From Marinomonas ostreistagni (GTDB lineage: Bacteria; Pseudomonadota; Gammaproteobacteria; Pseudomonadales; Marinomonadaceae): a stretch of DNA of 64,000 nt. The stretch covers positions 56,487-120,486 of the forward strand of contig NZ_JAEMUH010000015.1 of NCBI RefSeq assembly GCF_016461785.1, read 5' to 3'. The translations under genes were made by a program, and so were the position numbers. Below are positions 43,601 to 54,006 of this stretch, piece after piece. The notes beneath the pieces are model-generated. The model had not been told where the DNA came from and made no database searches. It saw nothing but the letters and a program-made list of their open reading frames with translations. Every line of letters starts with the position of its first letter. Position 1 is the first letter of the stretch.

Positions 43601-43640
43601 GCTTTGTGATGGTTTGTTAATCAAAAATGATGATTGAGGT

Positions 43641-43656
43641 GTCCGAATAATCGGAC
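43641..43656. promoter_or_regulatory. enhancer-like palindrome 2
   Basis: GTCCGAATAATCGGAC has perfect 6-base arms around ATAA. It lies 19 bases before copy 3, start to start. Confidence 0.8.
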
Positions 43657-43659
43657 GGC

Positions 43660-43675
43660 GTTCGATTATTCGGAC
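43660..43675. promoter_or_regulatory. enhancer-like palindrome 3
   Basis: GTTCGATTATTCGGAC is the third copy, 15 bases from the activator stop codon. Its centre is the reverse complement of the centre of copy 2. Confidence 0.78.
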
Positions 43676-43690
43676 AAAATGTCTAATATT

Positions 43691-45121
43691 TTAGGCTAAC
43701 TGATGCTTGCTCAGCTTTTCATAGAGGGTGGATTTGCTAATGCCTAATTGTTTAGCTGCCAGTGTCCTGTTACCAAAAGCTTGACTAAGTGCTTGTTTGA
43801 TAGCTGTTTTTTCAGCACGATCCATTTGTTCTTTGAGAGTGCCTGTTGCTGTGTAGACTGATGTTGTCGCGCTATCGTTACTTTGTTCAACGGACGATTC
43901 TAACTGGGCATGATTACGCACATTTGAAGGTAACAGTGACAAGGGGATCTTACGATCTTGTGCCGTGAAAAATGCTGCTTCCATGATATTTTCTAGCTCA
44001 CGTATATTACCAGGCCAATGGTATTCCAAAAGTGCGGTCATGGCCTGTGCTGTTAGCTTAGGGGCGCGACGGCCAGTTCGACGTGACAAGGCTTGTAAGA
44101 AGTGCTCAGCCAACTTAGCAATGTCTTCTTGTCTTTCACGAAGTGGTGGCAGTGAAACATTAACGACATTAATGCGATAATAAAGGTCTTCGCGAAATGT
44201 TCCTTCTTTGATCAGCGTTTCTAATGGGCGATGCGTAGCGGTAATCAAGCGGATATTGACGGGACTGGGTGATGTGCTGCCCACAGCCTCAACTTCTCGC
44301 TCTTGAAGAACGCGCAGTAACTTCGCTTGCATAGATAAGGGCAAGTCGCCAATCTCGTCCAAGAACAAGGTGCCACCATGGGCTAACTGAAACTTACCCG
44401 CTTTACCGCCTTTTTTGGCCCCAGTAAACGCGCCTTCCTCATAGCCGAACAGTTCACTTTCTAAAAGATTCTCAGGAATAGCAGCGCAGTTTACTTTAAT
44501 AAACGGTGCATCGGCTCGCTCTGAAAGTTGATGAATGGCATGAGCATAAAGCTCTTTTCCTGTTCCAGACTCACCTCTTAACAGTACTGTGACATCGCCC
44601 GATGCGACTTGCGTAATGGTTTGATTCAGCTCTTTAATGGCTTTACTGTCGCCAACGATATCGGCTAAGCGATAATGACTGCTGGTAGGTAATTCTGGGG
44701 TGCTCTTGTCTTGTGCACGGAATTCATACTCCGCAAGTAGGGCTTTAATATGGCTGTTAATCCGTTTCCACTCATAGGTATCGTGGAAAATAACCGTGCC
44801 CACAGCTCCGATGACTTTGCCTTGGTCCGTAATCGGAAAGCGGCTGGCGATCATATTACTACCGCGAATTTTCTGGATGGATAAGCGCTCTGCTACACCT
44901 TTTTCAATGGTGATATGCATTCGTGTGTTTTCGATGACATCAGTGACTTTCTTGCCTTTGACATCATCCGCATTTACCCCTAAAAAGCGTGCGTATGGAC
45001 GGTTCAAGAAGAAGATCCGCGCGTTGTGATCCACCACGACCACCCATTCTTCCAGGGCATCTAAAATGGTGCGATAGGTATCCGCCGCTTGGCGTAGTTT
45101 CGATGTTGATGATGTTTTCAT
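43691..45121 (-). CDS. sigma-54-dependent transcriptional activator with PAS sensor
   Basis: This is a 476-residue bacterial enhancer-binding protein. An N-terminal PAS domain covers about residues 15-120. The AAA+ domain has Walker A GESGTGKE (183-190), the sigma-54-contacting GAFTGA loop (230-235) and Walker [10 protein letters not shown] (252-260). The C-terminal Fis-type helix-turn-helix is [21 protein letters not shown]-type activators sense a small molecule or redox state. It overlaps the upstream lysR by four bases. The three palindromes between it and dctP are its likely binding sites. Confidence 0.92.
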   Translation of the reverse strand: MKTSSTSKLRQAADTYRTILDALEEWVVVVDHNARIFFLNRPYARFLGVNADDVKGKKVTDVIENTRMHITIEKGVAERLSIQKIRGSNMIASRFPITDQGKVIGAVGTVIFHDTYEWKRINSHIKALLAEYEFRAQDKSTPELPTSSHYRLADIVGDSKAIKELNQTITQVASGDVTVLLRGESGTGKELYAHAIHQLSERADAPFIKVNCAAIPENLLESELFGYEEGAFTGAKKGGKAGKFQLAHGGTLFLDEIGDLPLSMQAKLLRVLQEREVEAVGSTSPSPVNIRLITATHRPLETLIKEGTFREDLYYRINVVNVSLPPLRERQEDIAKLAEHFLQALSRRTGRRAPKLTAQAMTALLEYHWPGNIRELENIMEAAFFTAQDRKIPLSLLPSNVRNHAQLESSVEQSNDSATTSVYTATGTLKEQMDRAEKTAIKQALSQAFGNRTLAAKQLGISKSTLYEKLSKHQLA

Positions 45122-46029
45122 GAGTCTGACTCACTTTGACTAATCGGTTGGGCAAAGGCATCCATTAAGGTGTCGAGCATAGCGGCTGCGGCAATAGATA
45201 ACATGGATCGTGGCTTACAAATGACGCCGACCGTCCTTTCTATTGAAGGGGAGGTAATGGTTCGTTCAATCACATTCTGTTCGCGAATTTGTTGTCGGCA
45301 GGTGGCAGGAACCACCGCCACTCCCATGCCTTCACTGACCATGCGAATCACAGTGGTTAATTGGTGAGCATCAAAGGCAACGGTCAAATCAATATTGGCG
45401 TCCTTGAGCGTATTTTCGATCATCTTTCGGACACTAGAGGGGCGCTGTAGAGTAATGAAATTGTGTTGTAACAAAGTCGCCCAAGTGACTTCTTGTTGGG
45501 ATGCTAGTGGATGTTGATTCGGAAGAATGGCAATAAATTCATCGTTATACAGAGGATAAAACGTCAGGCCTTCCGAATGCTGAGGCTCAAAGGTGACACC
45601 CAGTTCAACACTGTTGTTGGCAACTCGCTCCACCACGATATCCGAGAGCACATCGTCTATGGCAACTTGAATATTTGGAAAGCGCTGATGGTATTGCTGA
45701 ATCGCTTTAGGGAGCAATGATCCGGCGAATGAAGGCATGGCTGCAATGGAGGTTTTCCCCAGTTGCAGAGCGAAGCGTTGCTTCATTTCGTCTTCCGCAT
45801 CTTGCCATTGTGCTAATAAGCGTTTGGCAATCGGAACGAGGGCATCTCCTTCGGGTGTTAGCGCAATGGTTCGAGTTGTACGGGTCAGCAATTTTCCTCC
45901 CAATGCTTCCTCAAGCCCTTTGATAGCAAGGCTTAGGGCTGGTTGAGATAAGTGTAGTTGATTGGCTGCTTGAGCAAAACTTAACGACTCTGCGACGGAC
46001 AAAAAGGCCTTCACTTGTTTGATATTCAT
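45118..46029 (-). CDS. LysR-family transcriptional regulator
   Basis: This is a 303-residue LysR regulator. The winged helix is at the N-terminus ([27 protein letters not shown]). The effector domain begins near residue 92 ([19 protein letters not shown]). It overlaps the sigma-54 activator gene by four bases, so the two regulators are made together. It diverges from the CoA-transferase operon at 46149 and probably controls it. Confidence 0.88.
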   Translation of the reverse strand: MNIKQVKAFLSVAESLSFAQAANQLHLSQPALSLAIKGLEEALGGKLLTRTTRTIALTPEGDALVPIAKRLLAQWQDAEDEMKQRFALQLGKTSIAAMPSFAGSLLPKAIQQYHQRFPNIQVAIDDVLSDIVVERVANNSVELGVTFEPQHSEGLTFYPLYNDEFIAILPNQHPLASQQEVTWATLLQHNFITLQRPSSVRKMIENTLKDANIDLTVAFDAHQLTTVIRMVSEGMGVAVVPATCRQQIREQNVIERTITSPSIERTVGVICKPRSMLSIAAAAMLDTLMDAFAQPISQSESDS

Positions 46030-46148
46030 TTGTTTTTCTTATTAATAAATATGAAAAATAAAATTAATTAATCTTTACCAATAAGTCAAACTGTTTGCCA
46101 TACATCCCAGACAGCATTAATCACACAATAATAATTAGGAGTGGCGTG

Positions 46149-46847
46149 ATGGCGGGTTTTGACAAAGTAGTCGTATCCTACGAAGAGGCCATGTCAGGTC
46201 TAGAAGATGGCATGACCATTATTGCCGGGGGCTTTGGCCTCTGTGGCATTCCAGAAAATCTCATCGCAGAAATCAAGCGCCGCCAAACCAAGGGCCTCAC
46301 CGTTGTGTCGAACAACTGTGGTGTCGACGGTTTCGGCTTAGGCATTTTATTAGAAGATAAGCAGATCAAGAAAATGATCGCTTCTTATGTGGGCGAGAAC
46401 GCATTGTTCGAGCAGCAACTGCTGAACGGTGAGTTGGAAGTTGATCTGACCCCTCAAGGGACCTTAGCAGAAAAGATGCGTGCAGGTGGGGCTGGTATCC
46501 CTGCTTTCTACACGGCAACTGGTGTTGGTACCCCCGTCGCCGAAGGCAAGGAAACACGCAGCTTTCATGATAGAGAATACCTTTTAGAAGAGTCTATTAC
46601 CGGAGACTTTGCCATCGTGAAGGGCTGGAAAGCCGACCGCTTTGGCAACGTGATCTACCGTCATACAGCTCAAAACTTTAATCCACTGGCGGCAACAGCA
46701 GGCAAAATTACCGTGGTTGAAGTTGAAGAGATCGTCGAAGTAGGCGAACTTGAGCCGTCTCAAATCCACACACCAGGTATTTATGTGGATCGTGTCATCC
46801 AAGGCTCATTTGAGAAACGCATTGAAAAAGTCACCGTTCGTTCTTAA
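46149..46847 (+). CDS. atoD: 3-oxoacid CoA-transferase subunit A
   Basis: This is a 232-residue alpha subunit of the acetoacetate/3-oxoacid CoA-transferase. It has [22 protein letters not shown] near the N-terminus and [23 protein letters not shown] in the middle. ATG 46149 follows AGGAGTG; the in-frame start at 46095 is unlikely. With subunit B it activates acetoacetate using succinyl-CoA or acetyl-CoA. The gene pair could be scoAB; the thiolase and AtoE genes downstream favour the ato naming. Confidence 0.93.
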   Translation: MAGFDKVVVSYEEAMSGLEDGMTIIAGGFGLCGIPENLIAEIKRRQTKGLTVVSNNCGVDGFGLGILLEDKQIKKMIASYVGENALFEQQLLNGELEVDLTPQGTLAEKMRAGGAGIPAFYTATGVGTPVAEGKETRSFHDREYLLEESITGDFAIVKGWKADRFGNVIYRHTAQNFNPLAATAGKITVVEVEEIVEVGELEPSQIHTPGIYVDRVIQGSFEKRIEKVTVRS

Positions 46848-46883
46848 CGGTTTCTCCTAATCCAACAATAATAAGAGGTTGCT

Positions 46884-47543
46884 ATGGCTCTTTCACGAGA
46901 ACAAATGGCACAGCGCGTGGCACAAGAACTGCGCGACGGTTTTTACGTAAATTTGGGTATCGGTATTCCAACCTTAGTGGCGAATTACGTCCCTGAAGGC
47001 ATGGATGTTATGTTGCAGTCAGAAAATGGTTTGCTAGGTATGGGGGCGTTCCCGACGGAAGAGACCTTAGACGCTGACATGATCAATGCAGGCAAACAAA
47101 CGGTTACCGCAGTCGCTGGCGCATCCATTTTCTCATCCGCAGAATCCTTTGCCATGATTCGCGGTGGTCACGTGGACTTAACCGTGTTGGGGGCTTTTGA
47201 AGTGGATGTCAATGGAAACATCGCTTCGTGGATGATCCCTAATAAACTGGTAAAAGGAATGGGCGGTGCCATGGATCTCGTGGCTGGCGCAGACAACATC
47301 ATTGTCACCATGACACATGCTTCTAAAAGTGGCGAATCAAAGCTGCTATCTAACTGTTCTTTACCATTGACGGGTAAAGGCTGCATCAAGAAAGTCTTAA
47401 CCGATCTGGCTTGGTTAGAAATCGAAAATGGTTGCTTCGTTCTAAAAGAACGTGCGCCAGGGGTTTCTATTGAAGAGATCAAAGAGAAAACGGCCGGTGA
47501 GTTGATCATTCCTGATCATGTTCCGGAAATGACGTTCGCATAA
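46884..47543 (+). CDS. atoA: 3-oxoacid CoA-transferase subunit B
   Basis: This is a 219-residue beta subunit. Glu47 in LQSENGLLGMG is the catalytic residue that forms the CoA thioester. GGHVDLTVLGAFEVDVNGNIASW is also characteristic. It lies 36 bases after subunit A and acts as its partner. Confidence 0.94.
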   Translation: MALSREQMAQRVAQELRDGFYVNLGIGIPTLVANYVPEGMDVMLQSENGLLGMGAFPTEETLDADMINAGKQTVTAVAGASIFSSAESFAMIRGGHVDLTVLGAFEVDVNGNIASWMIPNKLVKGMGGAMDLVAGADNIIVTMTHASKSGESKLLSNCSLPLTGKGCIKKVLTDLAWLEIENGCFVLKERAPGVSIEEIKEKTAGELIIPDHVPEMTFA

Positions 47544-47625
47544 GGCTTGAAATCTCGTTTGGTACGGGAGACATTCACGGCTTTATTTTTCTTATGATCA
47601 TGGTTTAAGACAAGAGGAATACATT

Positions 47626-48807
47626 ATGAAAGCGGTAATCGTGGCAGCAGGGCGAAGTGCAATCGGGGCATACCAAGGGGCGCTATCACCACTCAGTGCG
47701 GTAGACATTGGCACTCAAGTGTTACAAGGCTTATTAGACAAGCAGCCTTTGTTAGTGGAACACATTGATGAGGTGATACTTGGTCAAGTGTTAACTGCGG
47801 GTTGTGGCCAAAACCCTGCACGTCAAACGACTTTAAACGCTGGACTTGGGAATCATGTTTCAGCGATGACCATCAATATGGTCTGTGGTTCAGGCTTGAA
47901 AGCCGTTCAGCTCGCGGCTCAAGCCGTTCTGAATGGTGATGCCAAAGTAGTGGTAGCAGGTGGACAAGAAAGCATGAGCCAAGCGCCTCATGTATTGCCA
48001 CAAAGTCGCACGGGCAAAAAAATGGGCCATTGGTCAATGCTGGACACCATGATCACTGATGGACTATGGGATGCTTTCCACGATTACCATATGGGACAAA
48101 CTGCGGAAAACATTGCGGATCAATGGCAAATCAGCCGTGCTCAACAAGATGACTTCGCAGCAAGTTCACAGCAAAAAGCGGCCAAGGCACAAGAAGCAGG
48201 TCGTTTTCAGGATGAAATCATTCCTATCACCATTCCACAGCGTAAGAGCTCACCTCTTGTCGTGGCGGAAGATGAGCAGATTCGTCCTTATACCACGGCT
48301 GAGTCTCTCGCGAAATTGCGTCCAGCTTTTACTAAAGAAGGCAGTGTTACTGCGGGCAATGCCTCCACTTTAAACGATGGCGCTGCCATGGTTGTGGTGA
48401 CCACAGATGAAGAAGCAAAGCGCCTAGGTCTGCCTGTGCTAGCCACCATTGAATCCTCTGCCACCTCTGGTGTTGATCCGAAAATTATGGGCACAGGCCC
48501 CATTACTGCCACCCAAAAAGCGATGCAAAAAGCCCAGTGGCAAGTTGCTGATTTAGATTTGGTTGAAGCTAATGAAGCCTTCGCTGTACAAGCACTGTGC
48601 GTGGGTCAAGAGCTAGGGCTTAATCCTGAACGAGTTAACGTCAATGGCGGTTCGATTGCCTTAGGTCACCCGATCGGTGCCTCTGGATGTCGTGTGTTGG
48701 TGTCACTTATTCATGAAATGCAAAAACAAAAAGCTGAAAAAGGCTTAGCCACTTTGTGTATTGGCGGCGGTATGGGCGTTGCCATGTTGATCAGTCAAAC
48801 ACACTGA
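47626..48807 (+). CDS. atoB: acetyl-CoA acetyltransferase (thiolase)
   Basis: This is a 393-residue thiolase. The catalytic cysteine is Cys87 in NMVCGSGLKAV, and the C-terminal His and Cys sit in ALGHPIGASGCRVL. NEAFAVQAL is the usual third motif. It cleaves acetoacetyl-CoA to two acetyl-CoA and completes the path from 3-hydroxybutyrate. It lies 82 bases after subunit B. Confidence 0.95.
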   Translation: MKAVIVAAGRSAIGAYQGALSPLSAVDIGTQVLQGLLDKQPLLVEHIDEVILGQVLTAGCGQNPARQTTLNAGLGNHVSAMTINMVCGSGLKAVQLAAQAVLNGDAKVVVAGGQESMSQAPHVLPQSRTGKKMGHWSMLDTMITDGLWDAFHDYHMGQTAENIADQWQISRAQQDDFAASSQQKAAKAQEAGRFQDEIIPITIPQRKSSPLVVAEDEQIRPYTTAESLAKLRPAFTKEGSVTAGNASTLNDGAAMVVVTTDEEAKRLGLPVLATIESSATSGVDPKIMGTGPITATQKAMQKAQWQVADLDLVEANEAFAVQALCVGQELGLNPERVNVNGGSIALGHPIGASGCRVLVSLIHEMQKQKAEKGLATLCIGGGMGVAMLISQTH

Positions 48808-48883
48808 GTTCGTCCAGTAAAAGCAAGTGGTAAAAATAGGGCCACAAGTCCTACCTAAAATAACTATAAAATCGGGAAAACAT

Positions 48884-50260
48884 ATGTCTCATTCAATGAC
48901 TCAGAAAACCGCTTTACAACGGATAAGCTACTTCTTCGTAACGCTATTACAACGTTACTTACCGGATCCATTCATTTTTGCGATTGTCCTAACACTGGTG
49001 GTGTTCGCATTGGTGATGCCCAGTACTGGGCAAGGCCCTGTTCAAGTGGTTGAAGCTTGGGCAGGTGGCTTTTGGAAGCTGCTAAGTTTCTCCATGCAAA
49101 TGGCCATGGTTGTGGTGACAGGTCATGCCATGGCCAGTGCGCCTGCGTTTAAACGCAAATTGGCGATTATGGCTAGTATTGCCAAAACACCAGGCCAAGC
49201 CATCGTATTGGTGACAGTAGTCAGTGCCATTGCTTGCTGGGTTAACTGGGGTTTTGGCTTAGTTGTCGGCGCTATTTTTGCTCGTGAGCTGGCCGCTAAA
49301 ATACGCGGTGTGGATTACCGTCTGTTAATTGCCTCTGCTTACAGTGGTTTCTTGTTTTGGCACGCGGGTCTGTCTGGCTCGATTCCATTGGCAATCGCAG
49401 GTGGTGCGAACATTGAGACAGTAACGAATGGTGCAGTGACCGCAGCGATCCCAACGTCTGAGACGATTTTTTCACTGATGAACATCACTATATTGCTGGT
49501 GATGTTGGTGACCATTCCGTTATTAAATCGCTTAATGCATCCAGCGCCGCAGGATACGATTGAATTCGATACTTCGGAACTATTAGAGTTGAATGCCTCT
49601 AAGTCAATCGATAAAGCGTCTATGACACCTGCAGAACGCATGGAAAATAGTCGTGTGCTTTCTGGTTTAATCGGTCTAATGGGCTACGTGTTTGTCGTTT
49701 ACTACTTTGTTCAGAACGGCTTTGCACTGAACCTAAATATCGTGAACTTTACCTTTTTGTTCACCGCCATCTTGTTACATGGCACACCAAAAAGCTTACT
49801 GAATGCTGTATCCGATGGCGCGAAAAACTGCTCTGGCATCCTACTGCAATTCCCATTCTATGCAGGGATTATGGGGATGATGACGGCAGTGGGTAGCTCT
49901 GGCGACAGCTTGGCGAGTCTTATTTCTCAAGGCTTTGTGGCGATTTCCAATGAAACCACTTTCCCACTATTTACCTTCCTAAGTGCTGGCATAGTGAACT
50001 TCTTTGTACCATCTGGTGGCGGTCAATGGGCGGTGCAAGCTCCGGTCATGATGCCAGCTGGCGCTGAGCTAGGTGTGGATGCTGCGAAAACCGCCATGGC
50101 AATAGCATGGGGGGATGCTTGGACCAACATGATCCAGCCTTTCTGGGCACTGCCTGCCTTGGCCATCGCAGGGCTTGGAGCAAAAGATGTAATGGGTTAC
50201 TGCCTACTTGCTCTACTAGGTTCAGGTGTCATCATCGGTCTAGGTTTAATGATTTTCTAA
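48884..50260 (+). CDS. atoE: short-chain fatty acid transporter AtoE
   Basis: This is a 458-residue integral membrane protein of the AtoE family. RYLPDPFIFAIVLTLVVF lies near the N-terminus, and VNWGFGLVVGAIFARELA and FFVPSGGGQWAVQAPVMMPA are family signatures. It imports short-chain acids such as acetoacetate. An upstream in-frame start at 48827 is unlikely. It is the last gene of the operon and is followed by a terminator. Confidence 0.93.
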   Translation: MSHSMTQKTALQRISYFFVTLLQRYLPDPFIFAIVLTLVVFALVMPSTGQGPVQVVEAWAGGFWKLLSFSMQMAMVVVTGHAMASAPAFKRKLAIMASIAKTPGQAIVLVTVVSAIACWVNWGFGLVVGAIFARELAAKIRGVDYRLLIASAYSGFLFWHAGLSGSIPLAIAGGANIETVTNGAVTAAIPTSETIFSLMNITILLVMLVTIPLLNRLMHPAPQDTIEFDTSELLELNASKSIDKASMTPAERMENSRVLSGLIGLMGYVFVVYYFVQNGFALNLNIVNFTFLFTAILLHGTPKSLLNAVSDGAKNCSGILLQFPFYAGIMGMMTAVGSSGDSLASLISQGFVAISNETTFPLFTFLSAGIVNFFVPSGGGQWAVQAPVMMPAGAELGVDAAKTAMAIAWGDAWTNMIQPFWALPALAIAGLGAKDVMGYCLLALLGSGVIIGLGLMIF

Positions 50261-50290
50261 CGAAGTTATTCCGCTCCTTCGTTAAGCAAG

Positions 50291-50315
50291 CGCCCGAGAA
50301 ATCGGGCGTTTTTTT
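50291..50315 (+). terminator. rho-independent terminator of ato operon
   Basis: CGCCCGA and TCGGGCG form a 7-base GC-rich stem with a GAAA loop and seven T. It lies about 30 bases after the atoE stop. Confidence 0.92.
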
Positions 50316-50427
50316 ATCTGAACGGTTCCTTTGATTGGAATAGTGAAGGAGAAGGGAAGCCATCCATGCTTCGCTTCTCCTGATATTAGTCATCCTTCAA
50401 GGCATTCGTGCGATGCCGCTTAGGATG

Positions 50428-51219
50428 TTAATGCTGAAGAATCTGCGCGAGGAAGTTTTTCGCGCGATCGCTTTTAGGAGAATTAAAGAAAGTCTCGGGA
50501 GGGCAATCTTCAATGATCTGTCCGCCATCTAAGAACAGCACTCTTTCAGCGACTTGACGAGCAAAGCCCATTTCATGGGTGACACATAACATCGTCATGC
50601 CTGTGTCAGCCAGTTTAACAAGCACGTCTAGCACCTCGGCGACCATTTCTGGGTCAAGCGCGGATGTTGGTTCATCAAACAGCATAATCTTAGGTTTCAT
50701 GCACAGCGCACGAGCAATGGCGACACGTTGCTGCTGTCCACCAGATAATTGAATCGGGTATTTATTGGCCTGACTTTCAATGCCTACTTTCTTTAAATAA
50801 TGGCGGGCGAGCTCTTCCGCTTCCTTTCGACTTACGCCTTTGACACTCATAGGCGCCAGTGTGCAGTTGTCCAATACGGACATGTGCGGAAACAAGTTGA
50901 AGTGCTGAAACACCATGCCAATTTCTCTTCTGACATTATCAGCGGCCTTTGACGACAGGGCTAAATCTGTGTCATGAACAAAAATATGACCGCCCTGGGC
51001 AACTTCTAGTTGGTTGATGCAACGGATTAGGGTGGATTTACCTGAGCCAGAGGGGCCACACAAGACGATGCGCTCACCTTCCTTAACTTGTAAATCGATG
51101 TTTTTCAGAACCTGATAGTCGCCATAGGATTTGTTAAGTCCAGAGATATTAATGGCAACATTTCGAGAATCGTTGATGGATATTTGGCTTTGATGAGTTG
51201 AGGCATTAGATGTATTCAT
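50428..51219 (-). CDS. amino-acid ABC transporter ATP-binding protein
   Basis: This is a 263-residue ATPase of the polar amino-acid family (GlnQ/HisP-like). Walker A is [13 protein letters not shown], the signature is [15 protein letters not shown], and Walker B is [13 protein letters not shown]. The first 25 residues ([10 protein letters not shown] and on) are an unusual polar extension. A longer frame from 51435 overlaps the oxidoreductase gene. ATG 51219 is the right start. It energises the two permeases at 52497 and 53207. Confidence 0.92.
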   Translation of the reverse strand: MNTSNASTHQSQISINDSRNVAINISGLNKSYGDYQVLKNIDLQVKEGERIVLCGPSGSGKSTLIRCINQLEVAQGGHIFVHDTDLALSSKAADNVRREIGMVFQHFNLFPHMSVLDNCTLAPMSVKGVSRKEAEELARHYLKKVGIESQANKYPIQLSGGQQQRVAIARALCMKPKIMLFDEPTSALDPEMVAEVLDVLVKLADTGMTMLCVTHEMGFARQVAERVLFLDGGQIIEDCPPETFFNSPKSDRAKNFLAQILQH

Positions 51220-51227
51220 AAGGCTTC

Positions 51228-52472
51228 CTAATATTTGAATCGAGTTGCACTGTAGGGCGTTGGAGAGGTAAAAGGGACATCGCCCGCGATCATTTCGGAT
51301 AATAAACGTCCGCAGACAGGGCCTAGGGTTAAGCCATGATGGGCATGGCCAAAGTTGAACCACAAACCTTTGTGGTTGGGAGCTGGGCCGATGATGGGCT
51401 TCATGTCCGGAAAGCAGGGGCGTAGCCCTAACCAAGGCTCCACGTCGACTGGCTCGCCAAGGGGGAACAAAGAGCGCGCAATTTTCTCGCAGCGCTCTAG
51501 CTGAATGGCGTTCACTGCTTCCTCTGAGTTCGCCAGTTCGACCCCTGTGGTGAGACGAATGCCCATATCCATTTGCGATAAAACAAAGCCACCCTTGGTA
51601 TCACACACAGGATGTTCCAAATTAACATTGTCCAACTTGCGATAATGCTGGTGATAGCCGCGTTTGATACCCATTGGGAAACGATAGCCGAGTGGGTTGT
51701 ACACATCGGGCGACTGAGGTCCCAGCGCCACCACCACTTCCGGAGCCGTGATGATTCCGTTATGAGAGTCGACCTGCCATTGATCTGAGGTTTGTTTTAG
51801 GGTTCTGGCATCGCCATGCAGAACCTGACCGCCTCGTTGTTTGAACAGAGCGCAATAGCCTTCCACCAAAGCACCAGGATTGCTGACGGTTTTGGGATCC
51901 AGCCAGTGAATACCCCCGACTACTTTATAGCTGAGATGGGGTTCACGTTCACGCAGTGATGGCCCGTCTAAGAGATCGAATGCGAGCCCATATTTGGTCA
52001 GTGCCAAGGCATCTTCTTTGGCTTTAGAAAAGGCTTTATCTGAACGAAAAATTTCAATCCAGCCTTGGTCTTTGACAAAACGCTCTAACTTTGCCGCGTC
52101 GATAAACTGATCATGTTCTGCCACACAACGTTCTATAAGCGGTAGCATGGCGGCCGCGGCGTTATCGAGTGCCGCAGGCGCAGAGTGGTTCCAGTAGCTT
52201 AATAACCATGGGGCCGCTTTGGGTAAAAAAGATAAGCTGTATCTGACGTCTGCTTGTCGATTCAGGCCATAACGTAACAAAGACCTGAACTCCCTTGGAA
52301 ATGAGTAGGGAATGACGCTAGAACGCTCGATTAGACCGGCATTGCCATAACTGGTCCCTTTACCAGGACTGGCTTTATCGATTAGCGCCACTCGGTAGCC
52401 CTTGGCCTGCAAATGAAGCGCACTGCTGACGCCAATGATGCCCGCTCCAAGTACGATGATTTGAAATTGCAT
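51228..52472 (-). CDS. DadA-like FAD-dependent amino-acid or opine dehydrogenase
   Basis: This is a 414-residue flavoprotein of the D-amino-acid dehydrogenase (DAO) family. The N-terminal motif is [21 protein letters not shown] with [15 protein letters not shown] after it. C-terminal [16 protein letters not shown] and [15 protein letters not shown] are the flavin-side signatures. It lies inside an amino-acid ABC operon, between the ATPase and a permease gene, so it most likely oxidises the imported compound. D-amino acids, or opines and other N-substituted amino acids, fit the family. It should donate electrons to the respiratory chain. Confidence 0.87.
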   Translation of the reverse strand: MQFQIIVLGAGIIGVSSALHLQAKGYRVALIDKASPGKGTSYGNAGLIERSSVIPYSFPREFRSLLRYGLNRQADVRYSLSFLPKAAPWLLSYWNHSAPAALDNAAAAMLPLIERCVAEHDQFIDAAKLERFVKDQGWIEIFRSDKAFSKAKEDALALTKYGLAFDLLDGPSLREREPHLSYKVVGGIHWLDPKTVSNPGALVEGYCALFKQRGGQVLHGDARTLKQTSDQWQVDSHNGIITAPEVVVALGPQSPDVYNPLGYRFPMGIKRGYHQHYRKLDNVNLEHPVCDTKGGFVLSQMDMGIRLTTGVELANSEEAVNAIQLERCEKIARSLFPLGEPVDVEPWLGLRPCFPDMKPIIGPAPNHKGLWFNFGHAHHGLTLGPVCGRLLSEMIAGDVPFTSPTPYSATRFKY

Positions 52473-52496
52473 GCAGCCGTATTCCTTATAAAAGTA

Positions 52497-53207
52497 TTAA
52501 TGCATATGACGGCCAAGTCGGCCTTCAAAATAAACGATGCTTCGACGTACCAGCTCCACAACCACTAGGTATAAAACAGCGGCCCATAAGTAGATTTCAA
52601 AATCGAAGGTTCTAGAGAACGCTTGTTTAGATACTCCCATTAGGTCGTAAATGGTGACGAGAGAGGAAATGGCGCTGGCTTTAATCATAAGAATCAGCTC
52701 ATTTCCAAGCGGCCCGATGGCCACAACAAGTGACTGCGGTAAGACAATCTTTAAAAAGGTCGTTGAGCGTTTTAGGGAGAGAGCATGAGCTGCTTCATAT
52801 TGCCCTTTGGGAATGGAAAGTAGGCTGCCTCTGAAAATTTCTGCTTGATAAGCGGCCGTGTTCAACGTGAAGGCTAATAAAGAGCAATACCATGCATCTC
52901 TAAAGAACCACCAAAGTCCAACGTCTTGCCAAAACTCCATAAACGCACCAAGGCCGTAATAGAGCATGAAGAGCTGAGCGAGCAGAGGAGAGCCACGAAA
53001 GAAATAAATGTAGCCCTTACTAAAACGTCGAATAAACATATTTTGGGAAAGTTGAGCCGTCGCAAGGATTAAGCCTAAGACAGCGCCTAAACTGAAGGAG
53101 ATAACCACTAACTTTCCAGTGACGATAAGGCCGTTAAATAGCTTTTCACCATAAATATTAAATAGGTCGATATTAATAAATAAACCTAAAATAGATTCGT
53201 AGTTCAT
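52497..53207 (-). CDS. amino-acid ABC transporter permease
   Basis: This is a 236-residue HisM/OccM-type permease with five helices. FRGSPLLAQLFMLYYGLGAF is the early family segment and AYQAEIFRGSLLSIPKGQYEAAHAL is the EAA loop for ATPase contact. It overlaps the partner permease gene by one base. Confidence 0.92.
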   Translation of the reverse strand: MNYESILGLFINIDLFNIYGEKLFNGLIVTGKLVVISFSLGAVLGLILATAQLSQNMFIRRFSKGYIYFFRGSPLLAQLFMLYYGLGAFMEFWQDVGLWWFFRDAWYCSLLAFTLNTAAYQAEIFRGSLLSIPKGQYEAAHALSLKRSTTFLKIVLPQSLVVAIGPLGNELILMIKASAISSLVTIYDLMGVSKQAFSRTFDFEIYLWAAVLYLVVVELVRRSIVYFEGRLGRHMH

Positions 53208-53920
53208 TATTTAATACTCCGTAAATGCTTGCTGTAATGGGTCTCCATAAATGTAAAGATTCGACCGGATAGGGCGGAGAAAAGTAAATAAATTAGACAG
53301 GCGACGGTATAAAAGAACATGGGTTCTTTGGTAATACTCACCGCAAGACTGGTTTGTCGCATCAAATCAATCAGCGAGATGGTAGAAACAAGAGAGGTGT
53401 CTTTTAAAAGAGACAGCCAGTTATTAGAGAGCCCCGGAATGGCGATTCGGATCAGCTGAGGTAAAATTATTTTAAAAAACGTGGTGGGTTTACTGATTCC
53501 CAAGGCAAACGCGGCTTCATATTGTCCTTTTGGGAGTGTCTTAAAGGCACCCAGCCACACTTCGCTAGAAAACGCAGCAAATACAAAGCTAAAGGCAATC
53601 ATCGCGGCGACAAAAGTGTGAATGATAAATTCGCCACTGTAACCGAGGGATTCCATGATGTTTTGAATGAGAATTTGGCAACCATAATAGATAATTAACA
53701 GCGTTAATAACTCTGGTAGTCCCCTAAACACCGTTGAAAAAAGGGCCGCAAACGTTTTCGCGAGTTTATTCTTAGAACGAGCGTTAATAGCGATCCACAT
53801 GCCTAGGGGGAGGCCAATCGGTAAACAAGCAAGTGATAGGGAGAGGGTGATCAGTGCACCTTTGAGCAAGGCGCTGCCCCACCCGTCATCCGAAAATGAC
53901 AGTAACGATAAGTATTCCAT
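53207..53920 (-). CDS. amino-acid ABC transporter permease
   Basis: This is a 237-residue HisQ/OccQ-type permease, five helices. FRGLPELLTLLIIYYGCQI and SEVWLGAFKTLPKGQYEAAFALG are the matching family segments. Together with the next gene it forms the heterodimeric channel. It follows the binding-protein gene after a stem-loop. Confidence 0.92.
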   Translation of the reverse strand: MEYLSLLSFSDDGWGSALLKGALITLSLSLACLPIGLPLGMWIAINARSKNKLAKTFAALFSTVFRGLPELLTLLIIYYGCQILIQNIMESLGYSGEFIIHTFVAAMIAFSFVFAAFSSEVWLGAFKTLPKGQYEAAFALGISKPTTFFKIILPQLIRIAIPGLSNNWLSLLKDTSLVSTISLIDLMRQTSLAVSITKEPMFFYTVACLIYLLFSALSGRIFTFMETHYSKHLRSIK

Positions 53921-53944
53921 CGGTGTCTCTCTTTATATGAAGGA

Positions 53945-53976
53945 GAGATAGCCCCTTCTCAGTGGCAGGCTATCTC
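53945..53976 (-). other. intercistronic stem-loop after binding-protein gene
   Basis: GAGATAGCC and GGCTATCTC form a perfect 9-base stem around a 14-base spacer, between the ABC binding-protein stop and the first permease start. It is the third example in this window of a stem-loop directly after a binding-protein gene. Confidence 0.6.
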
Positions 53977-54006
53977 ACAGTGCCATAGGATAAGTTGTGA
54001 CTAGGC

